The position numbers were made by a program, and so were the translations under genes. From NCBI RefSeq assembly GCF_963678975.1, contig NC_089281.1:11433277-11497276 (forward strand): a DNA stretch of 64,000 bases, in the 5' to 3' direction. The number at the start of each line of letters is the position of its first letter. The first letter of the stretch is position 1. The notes beneath the pieces were generated by a model, which saw only the letters and a list, made by a program, of their open reading frames with translations, was not told the origin of the DNA and searched no databases. Below, piece by piece: positions 24,570 through 38,403 of the stretch. The DNA comes from Dysidea avara (lineage: Eukaryota; Porifera; Demospongiae; Dictyoceratida; Dysideidae).

Positions 24570-25320
24570 AGATCTTCTTGTCTGATAGTATTTTTATTGA
24601 CACCAGGTACAGTATGAATATTATTATTATTGATACTTTTATTGTATGCTCAATGTAAATGATTTTCATTACAACTATAGGCATAATAGTTTCTATTCTC
24701 TCCAATATGTATAGGCTATACCGGCTTTTGTTACACCAGCGTTGAAGTTAACAGCTTCATTGTCATTTCATGTAATTTCTTCTTTGATGGAGGCACCAAC
24801 TCTTATGTTTGCCACCTTGATCCAATCACAACATGTTTTGACATTATTCTATTTTTATGGTTATTCATATAATTGAATAGAGTACAGTGTATACACATCC
24901 AATGGACTTGCTGTTTTTAAAATTTCTATTTCAGAATTGTTCTCCATGACCATTGTACATCTGTTGTGCATTTGTATGATAGCATTTTATTATTTCCAAA
25001 TCCATGACTTTAACAATCAACATGACTAAAGAAGAGAGAGCTATATGACCAGCTGCAGCACCAGCTAAATTATGTTTACAACAGAAAACCCATGGTTATA
25101 TGGTTAATATAGCAACTGACAAAATAATTAATTGTATTTTAATATAGGAATTGTAATGTGAGACTATATACATTTTAAAGATAGTATATATCATGATATA
25201 TTTTGTGAGTATCATTGCACACTTGTGTAGGTAAAATATATGGTGATAGCTGATTATTTCGTTGTTTCTGTATCGCATAATAAAGTAGCTACATTGCACT
25301 ATACATATGCATGATACATA
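24570..25320 (+). repeat. Segmental duplication block, copy 1
   Basis: Non-coding block similar, with indels, to 37,170-37,800. Shared landmarks in the same order are TCTCTCCAAT, CTTTTGTT(A/G)CACCA, AA(A/C)ATGTT, CACATCC and CTAAAGAAGAGA. In both places it sits between an LRRK-like copy and an ANK-ROC-DD copy. Confidence 0.6.
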
Positions 25321-26805
25321 TGCATTAAAATTACAGCATCCTGACCCTTAGACTATGGTGATCCTATTTGCTCAGTAACTTAAGAGGCCAAGAGGAGCAT
25401 CACAAAAACCACTGAGCAGTTAAGGATTTATTAGTTTTACCTCACTCAGTGCATTCACACAATACTATATAAACTTAATATATATATATTGTTAGTAGAA
25501 TTGCACTCTTACTATGGATGGACCCCTATATATATAACATTTATATAAATACAGGGAGTAAGAAACCAGACACTAAGTAAGCTGTACTGAGATGGGGTAC
25601 TCTTTGGGGTACTCTTTGGGGGCATGTATATAGATAACAGTAAGAGTACAGTGAGCACAAAAAGGCACACATGAACTATAGTGTACAACTATATATAGCT
25701 ATATGTGATAACATGTAGAGGGGTGGTGGAGCAAGCCTCTCTGTGTGTTGGGGGGGGGACTTTGATAATGAAAATTACACAGTGAAAAATCAGCATGAAT
25801 ATAACAGATGTTATTTATTGAGGGTTTTCTCCCCTTTCCCCCAAAAAATTCATAACTTTGAAATTCTGAGAGCGACAATTTAGTTACATTTTGCAAAGTA
25901 AATTATGCAGATAGTTAGTTAGTTTTAAAACAATAATATGAAAGTAATTACTCCATTAAAATGGTCGACTGCTCTATCATAGTATCTCAAGTGTTTTCTT
26001 GTCCAATGAAAGTGAGAACAACCAAATTATATCATCCATTACACTTTTTATCATACTGCATTGATCCACTAGGTCATATCAGAACAGCTAGAACTATTCA
26101 AGAATGGAACAGCTTGCATTATCTCTTGTGCAATCATTTTATTATACTTAGATAGTTATTGTAATTCTCTTTTTTTTCCTGAACGCACCAGCAGGGCTGA
26201 CTATTCAGTATAAAAAATACAAAGTGGGGGGAGGGGAGAGGAGGGCATGGTCTCCCATTTCAATTGACTATGTGATATCAAGATAATCATGCAATGTTAC
26301 TTGAAGATATTAAAAACTCTGCCTAGCAACCATTTTGTACATTATATGGGCCAGCTATAGAATAATAAGAATATAATTTATACAAATGAAGTCAATTGCT
26401 GGCATAAAATCATAAAGACTTGTGGAGGTGTTTATCTCTCTTCAAAGTGAAACTGTTATGAATGCTGTCCACAAAAGCAGAGAATAAGAGCCTATACATG
26501 CATAATAGTAAGGATCATTCTTCTATTTAAATATATATAAAATGCTTGGTGCATATATAAAAGGATTCACTTGATGTACATTTCTTCAGTGCTAAGCTGT
26601 GAGAATCATGATCACATGGCCATCAGGAATTTGTATATGGAAACGGGGTAATTTGCTATATGTATATCTGTCCTGCTTTTGATTTTTGTAGCAATTCTAA
26701 CCACACAAAGTACTTAAATTGTCAAACATACGTATTATGTATATATAAGCTACTGATTTATTTTATAATAACATGAAATTCTTGACAGGTATATAATTAA
26801 AACAT
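25321..26805. other. Intergenic DNA with a possible LINE tail
   Basis: Mostly AT-rich. At 25,960-26,155 (+) the phrase RTARTIQEWNSL resembles the C-terminus of LINE reverse transcriptase ORFs (RTI..WN.LP), but the match is short and uncertain. G runs occur at 25,750 and 26,226. Nothing else recognised. Confidence 0.35.
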
Positions 26806-29800
26806 ATGGCACATTAGTTGGACGACAGCTTTCACAAGTTGTGCAGACTTGGAAATTTACAAAATGTGAAGGAGTTTATGGACACTTGCAACAATCTCCC
26901 ATTATGGTTGTCACACACTGTAGGAGTGTATGGGTTCACACCCATGCATGAAGCAGCAAGCATTAACCATTCAAGAGTGCTAGAATTGTTACTACAATAT
27001 GGTGGTGATGTCAACTATCGTGCTAACATGTACAGTCGGTGTACTCCACTACATTTAGCAGCATCCAATGGTCATGTGGACTGTGTACAAGTGTTGATGG
27101 AGCATAATGCAGATGTCACCATTGCCGATGAATATGGCAGAACATCTATGCAATTAGCTGAGTATGGGAAGAAATAAAATTACTGAAGAGCGCTGGTTAG
27201 TATAACTTACTTCGTGTATGCATATCATACAGTATGATAGCACTGTATAGTAGGGACCACAAAGGAGTAGGCATGGCCCATGAAATAATATCACCCAAAA
27301 ATCTGCCTCAATTTCCCTTGACAACAATGAGGCAGTATTGGTTAAGCCCAAACAAGCTTTCAGATCGACCTGAAACGCTTTCAACAAGTTGCTACAGAAT
27401 TTAAAAAAATAGTTATTTAATGGAATTTTCTAGCGACTGACTGCCTGATGCCTTCAGACAAACGTAACTCAATAATGGCTAAGGCTATACAGGCTTGATT
27501 TTTCACTGTTCAACATTGCTTCAGCCCGACAGGCACCTTTTGGCATATCGTAGTATGTACAATGCGACTTACCAGTGTTCTCCTTTGTCTACCATTCATC
27601 TTTGCTGACAGCAAAAAGTGTTGATTTGGTGATAGCACGTAATGGCTTCCCTTTGGAATGGGAATCATCCGTATTTGTCATAGTGGCTATTTTGATAGCA
27701 GAGGTGCTTTTCAAACAGTTCTTGATTGTAACGGGTTGAACATAGGCAACAACGATGTGCAATGGATACTTAACTTTTCAGACGATAATTGATATAACTG
27801 GGGCATGTGGCACCATTTCTTTCAGTATGCATGGATTGCAGAGGTGCTTTTCGAGCAGCTCTTGATTCAAAATGCTACATAACAGGTTGAACATAGCTGA
27901 CAACGAAGTGTAATGGTCTCAGACGATATTTGGGGCAGCGGCACCATTTCAGATGCGGTATGCATGGTCATAATAATTATTTACAAAAAAAGTTAACAAA
28001 CAAGTACACAGAAAAAATTGAAATTTTCAACTATAGTAGGGACCACAGCACATTGATAAAAATTACTGAAACAAGCTGGAGTAGTGCACGATATTAAATC
28101 ACAGTAAAACAATAAGAAGTGTTATAACTTGTATGTAATACAGTGCAACATACAAAGATGGGGCAAGAAGCAGTCAACAAAAAAGTTGTTTATGCATACA
28201 TGCAAGCTGCACAGAAAGGCACTAGAGCTGCTAAGCAGTTGAAGCTGGTAATGATGGGAGAGGGTGCAGGGAAAACCAGCACAGTTAGCTCTCTACTTGA
28301 TAAAAAGTTTCAGAAAAACCAGGAGTCCACAGTCGGTGCAGCTGTTAATCGTTGTACCATTGATCGTATCTTGGTATCCAAGTGGAAACAAACTGAAGTG
28401 GAAAACCAGTTGCAAGAACTTCCTCAGCTGTATAACACTGAAATGAAGAAATGCATGTCAGAAATTTCAAAGAACATCGATGACAAACAAAGTCCAGTTA
28501 ATATTCAACAGGAGAAAGTTCCAGAAGAAGTTGTTGAACGAGTTAAAGAGGTGGTTTGTGCAAAGGATGTGTCCAATGGAGATGTACGAATCATCATACT
28601 TGATTTGGGAGGGAAGGAAATTTATTATGAGGTGCATTTTATGTTTTTAGCCCCAGAAGATGTAGTACTGATGACATTTGATGCATCAAAAGGCTTTGAT
28701 CCGTCAGTGGTGTGTTGACAACGTTTGAATAGGCATAAAAAGAAGGTAGCTACAAGGGGAATGCAGACCAACCGTAAAGTGCTTGAAACCCTTTTTCTTT
28801 CCGTCTACAGTCATTGTGAAGCCTCAGTAAATGGATACATGTCTGACAGAATTCCAACAATATTGATGATAGCCACTCATGCCAAAAGACTTAGTGAACA
28901 ACGGAAGAAAGATATTGTTTCAGAATTTTACGAGGTATTTGAAGGCAGACCATTCATGGAGCACTTGCCAAAGATTCGATCTGATGTTTTTCACTTCATT
29001 GATAATGATGCCAGGGAGCCTGAAGTGTTTGCTGTTGTAAAGAAAACTATACTAAGGGCATCCAAAGCAACCATTGAAAAGCAGTGCCTTATTTCCTACC
29101 TGCAGTTTGAAAATAGCTTATTGCAAATATCAGAATCTAAATCAATCATCACTTGGCAGGAAGCTGAAGACATTGCAAAAAGAAGTGGTGTTGAGGAAGA
29201 CAAAGTGACAGAACTTCTTTGCCACTACTCACACAAAGGTGTTCTGCTTTGCTATCCCGATATTCCATCTTTACAAGATGTTGTCTTCGTAGATCCACAG
29301 GAGGTATCTGATCTAGTTTCCTGTGTCATTTCCACACATGAATGTCAGCCATCCTCAGCTAATCTTCAGCTCGCTTGTGTCCACTATGACATATATGGAT
29401 TACTTGAGAAAGCATTACTTGATGATATTTTAGTGAGGTGTGGTCGTCTCCAGCAGAAAGAGGTCATCTTAGGTTTGCTAAAGAATTTTGATCTTGCAGT
29501 AGAAGTGTCAGTGGACACAAAGTACATTGATGAAGATGATTGCTATTCTACTCCCACTAGTGGCAAAGTGTTTGTAGTCCCCTCCATGTTAGTATACAAT
29601 GAAGAAAAAGTGTACCATAGGAAAGCTGATGATGTGGTTGTGTTGTACCACTACCCCGATAAGTTCATTTTTGAAATCGTCTTTAATCATGTTGTTGTAA
29701 AAACCATTGATTGGTGCAATAAAGAAGGACATCATGTAAGACGGTATGTTATAAATTTATTTGATAAAATAAAGATGTATATTTTTGCATAGGATCTATC

Positions 29801-31000
29801 GAGGCACTGGCTACTTTGACTTTAAGATGAGAAGACAGAGCTTCACTTTACAACAATGTCACGATACCTATTCCCTGAAGCTTTTTATTACCATTCATGC
29901 AGAAGATCAGAAGATAATGTTGGAACAACGTTGTAAGCTCCTAGCACATCTGATGGAGTCACTCAATGAAGTACACCATGCATATATACCAGCAGCAAAA
30001 TATCCTGTTGGATATATTGAGTGTCCTTTGCAGCATGACAAGGGTTGTTTACCCCACATTCGACTTGATGACATTCACAAATCAAATGAAATTTCTTGTC
30101 CTAAAAGAGTAGGTCAGATTGTTCCTAAGAAGGCTTACATGCCACTGCAGACTACATGGAATAATACTGGTAAGCATACATTTCTCTGTGCTGTAGTTAC
30201 ATAGATATTGTGTACATGTAGTTGATGAGAATCTAACCAGTGGAATTGTAAGTACAATACTGACACAAAGTGAGTATTATAATATATCGAATTATGAGAT
30301 TAGTGATTGTGTTACCACAGAGCCCACCATACTGGAATTAGCAAATATCCCAGTTCCAAGAATTGTAGCAAACTGAAAGACAGTTGCTGTTGGTTTAGAA
30401 TTTGAACAACTGACCATTCAGATAATTCAAAAGAGATGTGGGGATGATCCCAAAAGCTGTTGTCTGCAAATGCTAAGTGAATGGGTAATCACAGAAATGG
30501 GAAAAGGTCCCAAGTGCTGGAGTACTCTCCTGTCTACATTGAAACCAATTAAAGAACTGACCAATGCTTACACTGATATTGAGAGGGACCTAGCCAATGT
30601 TCCAGTTAAAATGATACATCTAGACTTGATAGTGATACCAAGAGTTGCTTCCCAGTGGAAAGTGGTAGCTATCTATCTATCTAGACTACCACCCATCCAT
30701 GATTCAAGTGATAGACCAACGATATAGGGATCCCATCCAGTGTTGCCAGGACCTATTTAGGGACTGGTTAGGTAACATCTTTGGAGTGAGCCCCAGGGAC
30801 TGGACCACTTTACTGTCTAAATTGAAAGAGATAAGACAACTAAGAGCTGTCACTGAAGAGATTGAAAAGGAGTTATTAGAGCTCAAACTGTATGTTACCA
30901 GTGTCATGTACATGTTATCACTGTTTTATTTCATAGGTTATAGAGAAGAAGGCAGATATATTTTGACTACCAGCAACTTTGTATTAGCATTGTATGCTAT
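26806..31000 (+). pseudogene. ANK-ROC-COR-death-domain Roco pseudogene
   Basis: Exons by homology and splice signals: 26,806-27,195 (ankyrin), 28,144-29,743 (ROC-COR), 29,793-30,169 (COR C-terminal region), and about 30,321-30,900 (two death domains). Introns 1-3 are in phases 1, 2 and 1, matching the intact gene at 39,382. The P-loop is GEGAGKTS and G3 is DLGGKE. Lesions: codon 4 is TAG (26,815); a deletion/frameshift lies near 27,170; TGA at 28,716 replaces a codon expected to be CGA; TGA at 30,374 replaces the first-helix Trp of the death domain; and a frameshift in a CTAT repeat near 30,675 breaks the second death domain. The long intact stretches (355 codons in COR) suggest recent inactivation. 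Sequencing error in all five places is unlikely. Confidence 0.8.
27196..28143 (+). other. Intron 1 of the Roco pseudogene
   Basis: Contains two same-orientation copies of the phrase TATAGTAGGGACCACA (about 27,248 and 28,033) bracketing most of the intron, and a diverged tandem duplication of about 138 bp (27,699-27,836 and 27,838-27,972, beginning CAGAGGTGCTTTTC). No coding signal. Confidence 0.5.
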
Positions 31001-32139
31001 AAACTGATGTAAATATTTCTATATTTAGTAAACCTGTGGAGCTTTGAAAAGTAATTGTTATAGTAGCTTGAAACGCTTATTTGTTGTCAAAGGTAAAATG
31101 CTAATTATGTAGCAATAATGCATATATAATCTATCCCATTTCAAATCTGAGTCCTCCGTGTTTACGTTGTCCTTGGTAAAAGTAATAATTGTATCCATTT
31201 TTCTGGTATATATATATATATATATATACATACATATGACCACAAATTAATGACTTAGAGTATATGGTTAGCCCTGGTACTTGTTGAGGAAGATGGATGG
31301 AGACTAAATGTTAGATAGTAAAATTAAACATGAAATCAAGTTTATAGCTGAAACCAGAGAATCTAAAATGAAATAATTTGAAATGGTTACCCAAAAATGA
31401 TTGTGATTTATAAATCAATTCAACTTTTGTATGGAAAATGTTTGGCACTACAAAGTCAAGAAGAGGTTTGATTCTAGCTCACACATGTAATGATTATTTT
31501 TAGCAGAATGTTGTTGTTCTGTTAAAGAAGTAAACTATTCTAACCTATTGGAGTGTTATAATTTTTTATTTCTCTTTAAGCCTTATACTCCATGATGTAC
31601 AATTTGACTACCTCTCATTGATTCTATTGCTTCTAAGTATGCCCTTTCAGAATTTTGGTGCAGTTTATGACTGTGTATAATATGTCAAATCTGTCTATAG
31701 CAAATTGCTACCCATATTTAAGCATAGCACAAGTGGAACATTGAAAACTAGGTGCTCCTCAACATTTAGAAATCGAGATACTCTAATAGAACAGTCATAT
31801 ACCTTAATAAATCAGTCAAGAGGAGCAAATTTAGTAAACACTGTTTATCACTAAAATACCTGTTCTAAATTGAGTTACTCTGTCCACATCCTAGTTAATA
31901 GCTAGCCACATGTGTCTGAAATTATTTAGAGATGAAAAATCATGTATCTGCACACTGCATGTAAAATTTAAATATTTTGCTTTAATATTCTATTTTCTAG
32001 CTCAGAAGTTATTGAACTTCCAATAAAAATTTCCACCTTAATTTCAGCCAAAATTGCTGCCAAATTCAATCTCAAAAGGTTATATTTTAAAAAAATTTCC
32101 TTTGGAAGGCTCTTGCAGCCTAGACTGTATACTATTAAT
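31001..32139. other. Intergenic, no gene seen
   Basis: A TA microsatellite sits at about 31,206-31,230. One locus of the dispersed ATACTCTAATAGAACAGTCA motif (31,773) lies between inverted GCTCCTC and GAGGAGC words. Nothing else recognised. Confidence 0.45.
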
Positions 32140-34962
32140 GAAGATTCTTGTATTGAAGTTGTATATGGTGAGGATGTACAAGGATTAGAGACATACTAAG
32201 ATACCATGAACTGAAAAGACAATCTTAATGAGTTTCAATGGGTTGTGTGCAATCACACTATCAAGACAGTGCAGCATGGTGCCTATTGGAATATCACAAC
32301 ATAGCAAAGCATCTTCAGTGAGAGAACTTTTATTAAGTATAGATGTTGACAAAGGGAGTGGTACTGTGTTGTGGTTTGGCTTGCATTTACAGTTAGAGAT
32401 CTCATGGTTACAAAAAATCACTGGGTGAAAAAGCTAAGATTATAGCTAGTATGACTTTACTTACCTCCCATTAAAAATAGGTACCTATTTAAAACAGCAT
32501 ATTATATAGCTAGAAAGCTTGATTTGCAGTGGAACAAGTTACATGAAATTGTTAGGTGTAATTACACAGTATCAACGAATTAAATTTGTCACAAATGATA
32601 TGTTAAGAATCCTGATGTGCCACAATGGTCTGCTTCTCTGTCTGTGCTTGACTTGTCATACAACCGTCTGAGTAGCTTGCCTAACTCTGTTGTGGCTCTC
32701 AATTTGAAGAATCTGAGTATCTGTTACAATCAGTTTGCCACAGTTCAGTTAATTATTGTCTATGATTGTTGATTGGTCTTACCATCGCACATAACTAAGA
32801 ATACTAGCCCCTCCATCTGAGCTAGGTAGACTAAAAAATCTTCTCAATCTCAACTTGGATGATCTTAATGATCTCAATTACCCTTCCAAAAGTGTCCAAG
32901 TTACCACAGCTGACTGCATCTGCTACCTACACTAGTATAGTCATGGCTAATGAATTTAAAACTGATTGATAAGCAGGCAGTAGGAAAGTCTACAATTGTA
33001 TTTGTGCATTTATTTATTTATTAGTGGTTCTAAAAAGCAAAGCTTACAATACCACACATTACAATATAGTAAATCTATGATTTGTCCATCCAGTTAGTGG
33101 CCATGCATAACTATGTCAATTCCAATCATTTATCACTCTTACTGCAATACAAAACTATATTTCTTCACATTTGCTTTAACACTGATGGGTTTTCAGGAAC
33201 TTCAGTCCATTTGATCTTGTACAGGAGGTGTTGCATTGAAAAAACTCTTCTAATGGTATATCCACAAGGCCATGCAGTATTTTGTGTGTTGCAATCATTT
33301 CCATCCTGTAATACAATGAGAACAAGTTCAAGGACTTCAGTCTATCAGAATAAATCAGGTGTACAAGATTAGGTACCAATCTAGTAACTCTTCTTTGAAC
33401 AACTTCCAGTACTCTGATATCTTTAAGAAGATAAGGTTTCCAAACAACATATGTGTAGTTTAAATGTAGCTTGATTGCATGCAATGTAGAAAAATTAGTA
33501 ATAAATCAATTGTAGGTGAATTTTCACCAGCATATAACAGAAAGATCATTCACTTCATCAACATTTGGGATTTTGCAGGCCAAGAGGAATATTACTTATT
33601 ATGCTGTTTTTTTGTCCAAGCGATCCCTGTGTCTGCTCTGCTGGTATGAAATGTCACTGGAGAAGTTCTGGTCTGCATCCATGGCTGAACAGTATTTCTG
33701 TATGAGCTCCTGATTCTTCTGTGATTGCTGTAGGCACTTATCTTGACAAGGTGTCCGAAGAAGACGTCACCGATCAGGAAAGATTAGTTCGAAGGAAAGT
33801 TAATGAGCTCACTGCACAGTATTGAAGTCTTGCAAGATCACTGTGGTTGGATTGCAAAGTCAAATGGAGAATGTCCACAAGCTAAAGGATTACATTTGCA
33901 ATGCTACAAAATGAAAAAAAATTGCATGTGATGAATGCCTAAATTCCATCCAGCTATCACACACAATTTGCCAAGATCACTAGTATCCACCAATAAAGTG
34001 AGAGGTGGAAAGCATGAAGTAATCATACATGTTCCAGCGTTCTAGGAAGATGATGAATCTTGTAGACATCCAAGATGATGAGAAGCTATGTGTAGCCACT
34101 CACATTTTACAGGAAGTTTGTACTCTGCTGCATTACGGTCATTACTGTAGGAGCAACCTTGATGATTTACACTTTGTTGACCATAAATGGATATGTGATC
34201 TCTTGTGCATTTTTGCCATGGTTAAAGTCACCCAAAGGGTGATAAAGTCAACAAAGCAAACAAGAGACTTTTGACTAGAAGTGAGTGCATTTCTCTATTT
34301 TTTGCAGATAAGAATTTTGCAACAAAATAATTATTTCAAGCAATTTCTTGTTCTCCTCTGCAGGTTTAAAATTGTTTTGCCTTTAGACAAAGACAGCCAC
34401 ATCATTCTCATCCCACCAATGTTACCTAAGGCTTATCTTGCAGTAGCAAGTAGCATTTTACCACGTGACAAAAAGGTTCATTGTTTATAGCTCCTCAGTT
34501 TCTGGAGATCAATCTTCTAGTCCGACTCCTCCAGATCTCTGAAGTCATTTGTTGTCTTATATCATGAATGACATTAAGGAAGTAATGAGACATTCTAAAT
34601 GAGCATGTTCCAATTGAAAAAGATCATCTTGTTATATTCACTTAAATTCTAAAAAAAAGAAAAGAAAAAACGTTTTTGATGAAGCTTCAATAGTGGAAAA
34701 AATCAATTTTGATATTGTCTCAGGTATGTATTTCAAAACTATTCACCAACCAATCCACTTATCATTTAGAAGATGAAGCTTTAGAATTCGATCACCTGCT
34801 TTTGCTGAGCTGGATACTAATGGACCTTCTCAACTATAAAACAAAAAAAAACTTGATGGTGATGGCCATGGTGAATTTTTTCCTATAAATGTTTATTATA
34901 CTGGCACCATTAAAGATTCTGCCAAATACCAGGATAAGGATGGTATCTAAATTGAACATGTC
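32140..34962 (+). pseudogene. Decayed copy of the LRRK-like gene (ANK-linker to COR)
   Basis: Collinear with 13,190-15,520 of the intact LRRK-like exon. Matching pieces include the TVLW.GL.LQLEISWLQKI segment (about 32,350), the LRR phrase LSVLDLSYN.LSSLPNS (about 32,640), a destroyed P-loop (about 32,975), the G3 region IWDFAGQEEYY (about 33,565) and COR pieces around 34,030-34,480. Many frameshifts and stops occur, and no kinase or propeller follows. A LINE fragment interrupts the ROC domain at 33,001-33,506. It is clearly older or faster-decaying than the pseudogene at 26.8 kb. No ankyrin exon is recognisable upstream. Confidence 0.85.
33001..33506 (-). mobile_element. 5'-truncated LINE insertion with target duplication
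   Basis: The minus-strand frame (33,484-33,176) reads like a LINE reverse transcriptase C-terminus: LEVVQRRVTRLVPNL, then LKSLNLFSLYYR and KILHG. The 3' end carries an (ATTT)n-type tail at about 33,003-33,022. CAATTGTA is present on both sides (32,993-33,000 and 33,507-33,514), an 8-bp target duplication. It disrupts the already related LRRK-like pseudogene within the ROC domain. Confidence 0.85.
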
Positions 34963-35706
<744 letters not shown>

Positions 35707-35925
35707 ACAAAAGCAAAGCCTTCAGCTGCTGCTATGCAGTCACGCTGCCCTGTGGCCAGCACTGGAGCACCCGTGCACTACTTAGGTGCTATGAGTCAGT
35801 GCATGCATGCTCTCCAGGGGCAGGACTAGTAACCTGCAGGAGGCTGTACCATGTCTCACAGGTGAAGGTGTGGGCACCTGAAGCCCCACCTGGACCTTCA
35901 ACTGCTACATGAGACTTGGACACAC

Positions 35926-35959
35926 ATGCACGCACACACACACACACACGCACGCACAC

Positions 35960-35995
<36 letters not shown>
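35926..35995. repeat. Interrupted CA microsatellite
   Basis: CA units with CG interruptions, 220 bp downstream of the larger CA tract. Confidence 0.9.
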
Positions 35996-35996
<1 letters not shown>

Positions 35997-36175
35997 GACT
36001 AGGGTGAAAGAGGCACTTTTCTTCAGGGTAGCTAGGGGATTACATGCCTTAGGGTGCTCTGTACAGTTCGCTTATATGGCTTCCCACAAAATTTAGTTTG
36101 TTCTATAACTTACAAATGGTTTTAGCAAATGTTCTGTACTTTTTTTGATTGTTCTGTTAGAGTATATCAATCTTG

Positions 36176-36408
36176 ACTAGACATTGGGTGACCTGCAGTT
36201 CGAATCCTGGGGTTGGAGGGATTTTTCCTTACTTTGGCCCCTTTTCTGTTACACCTTATCAGTCATTAAGTCAGTCACTATGTGAAGTCAATAAATCTAA
36301 GTCCTTGAAATTGGGTTAGGTAATCCTAAGGCTGCAGCACATGTTGCTGTCAGACCTTCAGTGCTGGTCACTGTAAAGTGTTAATAATAATAATAATAAA
36401 TAATAATC
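36176..36408 (+). mobile_element. tRNA-derived SINE
   Basis: Contains a B-box-like GCAGTTCGAATCCTGGGG near the 5' side and ends in an AAT-rich trinucleotide tail (about 36,382-36,408), the hallmark of tRNA-derived SINEs. A second copy at 44,430-44,620 shares GGTTGGAG, TTTGGCCC, TTAGGTAAT and CTTCA.TGCTGGTCACT in order. No clear A box is seen, so the 5' end may be missing. Confidence 0.7.
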
Positions 36409-37169
36409 TTGATGTATGTTGAATGACAGCTGGAGATAATTTAAGAGAGGATAAGCCACTCCATAATCTCTTTGACAGGGGCTACAGCCCCCTTCTATGT
36501 GCCCCTGACATAGACATTGCAATAGTTCGCCATGCCTATGAAAAAGTGTTTGGGAATGGGAGCAGTGATCATCATGTGACCAATAATGAATTATGAATTT
36601 TTGCTTAACCCATGTGGGCGGTGACGATGAACTCTTAATCAACTTAAAGGATAGGATATATATTTAAGTCATGGATATGACATTTTCCAGTCATTGGTAT
36701 TAAGTTCATAGTTTCCTATACTGGCTATACACTGTGAGGGGGAAACAGTTTCCTCTTCTGGCCAATCACCCAGATAATTTTGGGGAAACCACAAATTTAA
36801 AAAAATGTTAAATCTCAAATATTATGTATTATTTACAAGTGTGATTGTGAAAGTAACCACTCCAAGTTTATATCTAGGTCATGAAATATTTTAAATTCAT
36901 ACATTATGTATGTGATTGCTCAGTAGGGGCAACTATATTTTCCCCCTTACATAGGGAAAACTGAAAAATGTAATATCTCATCCTTAAGGAGATGTTAATT
37001 GGACATTTGCTTGTAAAATCGGAAAAATCCAGGTTGCCAGGGGTAATGATTAATTATAAAAATAACCTATCAACAGTGATGTGGTTCTTTTGATTACCTA
37101 CATGTAGTATGCAAGTCAGGAAGTCATAATTAAAGTGACCCAGCTATATATGACATCATGGACAATCTA
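36409..37169. other. Intergenic, no gene seen
   Basis: AT-rich, no coding similarity or repeat end recognised. Confidence 0.4.
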
Positions 37170-37800
37170 AAAGATCAGTCTCTTTATCTTGTTTTGATAT
37201 TCTCCTATGTGTTTATTGAACACAAATGGTGAAAATTGTAGATATTCGTTCATGTATGCTCAAAAACTTGCATAACTATAATAGCCATATTCTCTCCAAT
37301 GCATGTAGGCTGTAGTTGTGCTGCTTTTGTTGCACCAATGTTATGTTGAAGATATAAGATTTATTGTTGTATCTTTGATAAAGGCACTATATCTCTTACA
37401 TAATGTATAACTAACCTGTATGGCAAAATTAATACAAAACATGTTATGAAGCTCTATTCTGTTTTTCATTATTTTGTATAACTGAATTGGTGTTATGTAT
37501 GCCACATCCCATTAAACTCAATTTCTATTCATAACTGTTCCCAAGTTGCTATACTGTATTGTGTATGCATACAATATAGTACAAGTATTTCACTGCTTTC
37601 AGTTTCATCAGCTTTAATGATCAATTGTCTAAAGAAGAGAAAACAACATGTTACAGTTACACAAAGATTTTTCAACTATCTGTGCTGTGTTTTGTACACA
37701 TACAGATGCCATGTATAATAATTTACCTAAAACTTAGAGACTATATGATTGCATATGAATGGTGATATAAAATATTACTGGTTGTTTAAACTCATAATAT
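37170..37800 (+). repeat. Segmental duplication block, copy 2
   Basis: Counterpart of 24,570-25,320 in the same orientation; see that entry for the shared landmarks. It lies between the decayed LRRK-like copy and the intact ANK-ROC-DD gene. Confidence 0.6.
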
Positions 37801-38403
37801 TAAATTGTTCTCTACTGGAGTATGCACATGTAGCCAACTGCATAGAGAATATACACATAAGACAGCTATATAAATATATATAGATTAAAATTAAAGTATC
37901 AAGGAAACCAAGTCAGCTGTGTAGTAAGCGCCTATGTACAGGCCATTAAGAATATCCCGCTTCCTATAATGGCAGATCTTTAGTGCTATAGATTCCAATG
38001 GTAAAATTTGATTGCAGTCAGTAGACTTAATAAGACACCACCTTAAGATAGAGTTCAACAAACATTGTAAAAATACATAAACTTGGACATAGAAGGTTGG
38101 CTTTGCATTAATATTGAGAAAATGTAAAGGATATATGTAATATTGAAAATATATGCAAATACAAGAATTTTATCTATAATGGCAGTTGGCAGATTGAGAG
38201 GTGATGATCAGTCAAGTAGTCAATGTGACCAATTCCTAAAACCTTGGCAAAATGAGAAGGCAAACTTAAACTTAATCTCTATACTGTGAGTGCATGTATC
38301 ATCCCCAGAGTAGCTAGCTAGCTATCTGCAAATATACCACTTTGACACCTCAGATCAAGGGAGACCACAAGGCACTATTTCATGCCACAGGTTAAGGTGA
38401 TAT
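37801..38403. other. Intergenic, no gene seen
   Basis: AT-rich, no recognisable feature. Confidence 0.4.

Noticed and set aside
36176-36260. Functional tRNA gene
   Set aside because: Only a B-box-like stretch is present; no cloverleaf or A box could be built, and a related copy with a shared non-tRNA body shows it is a SINE.
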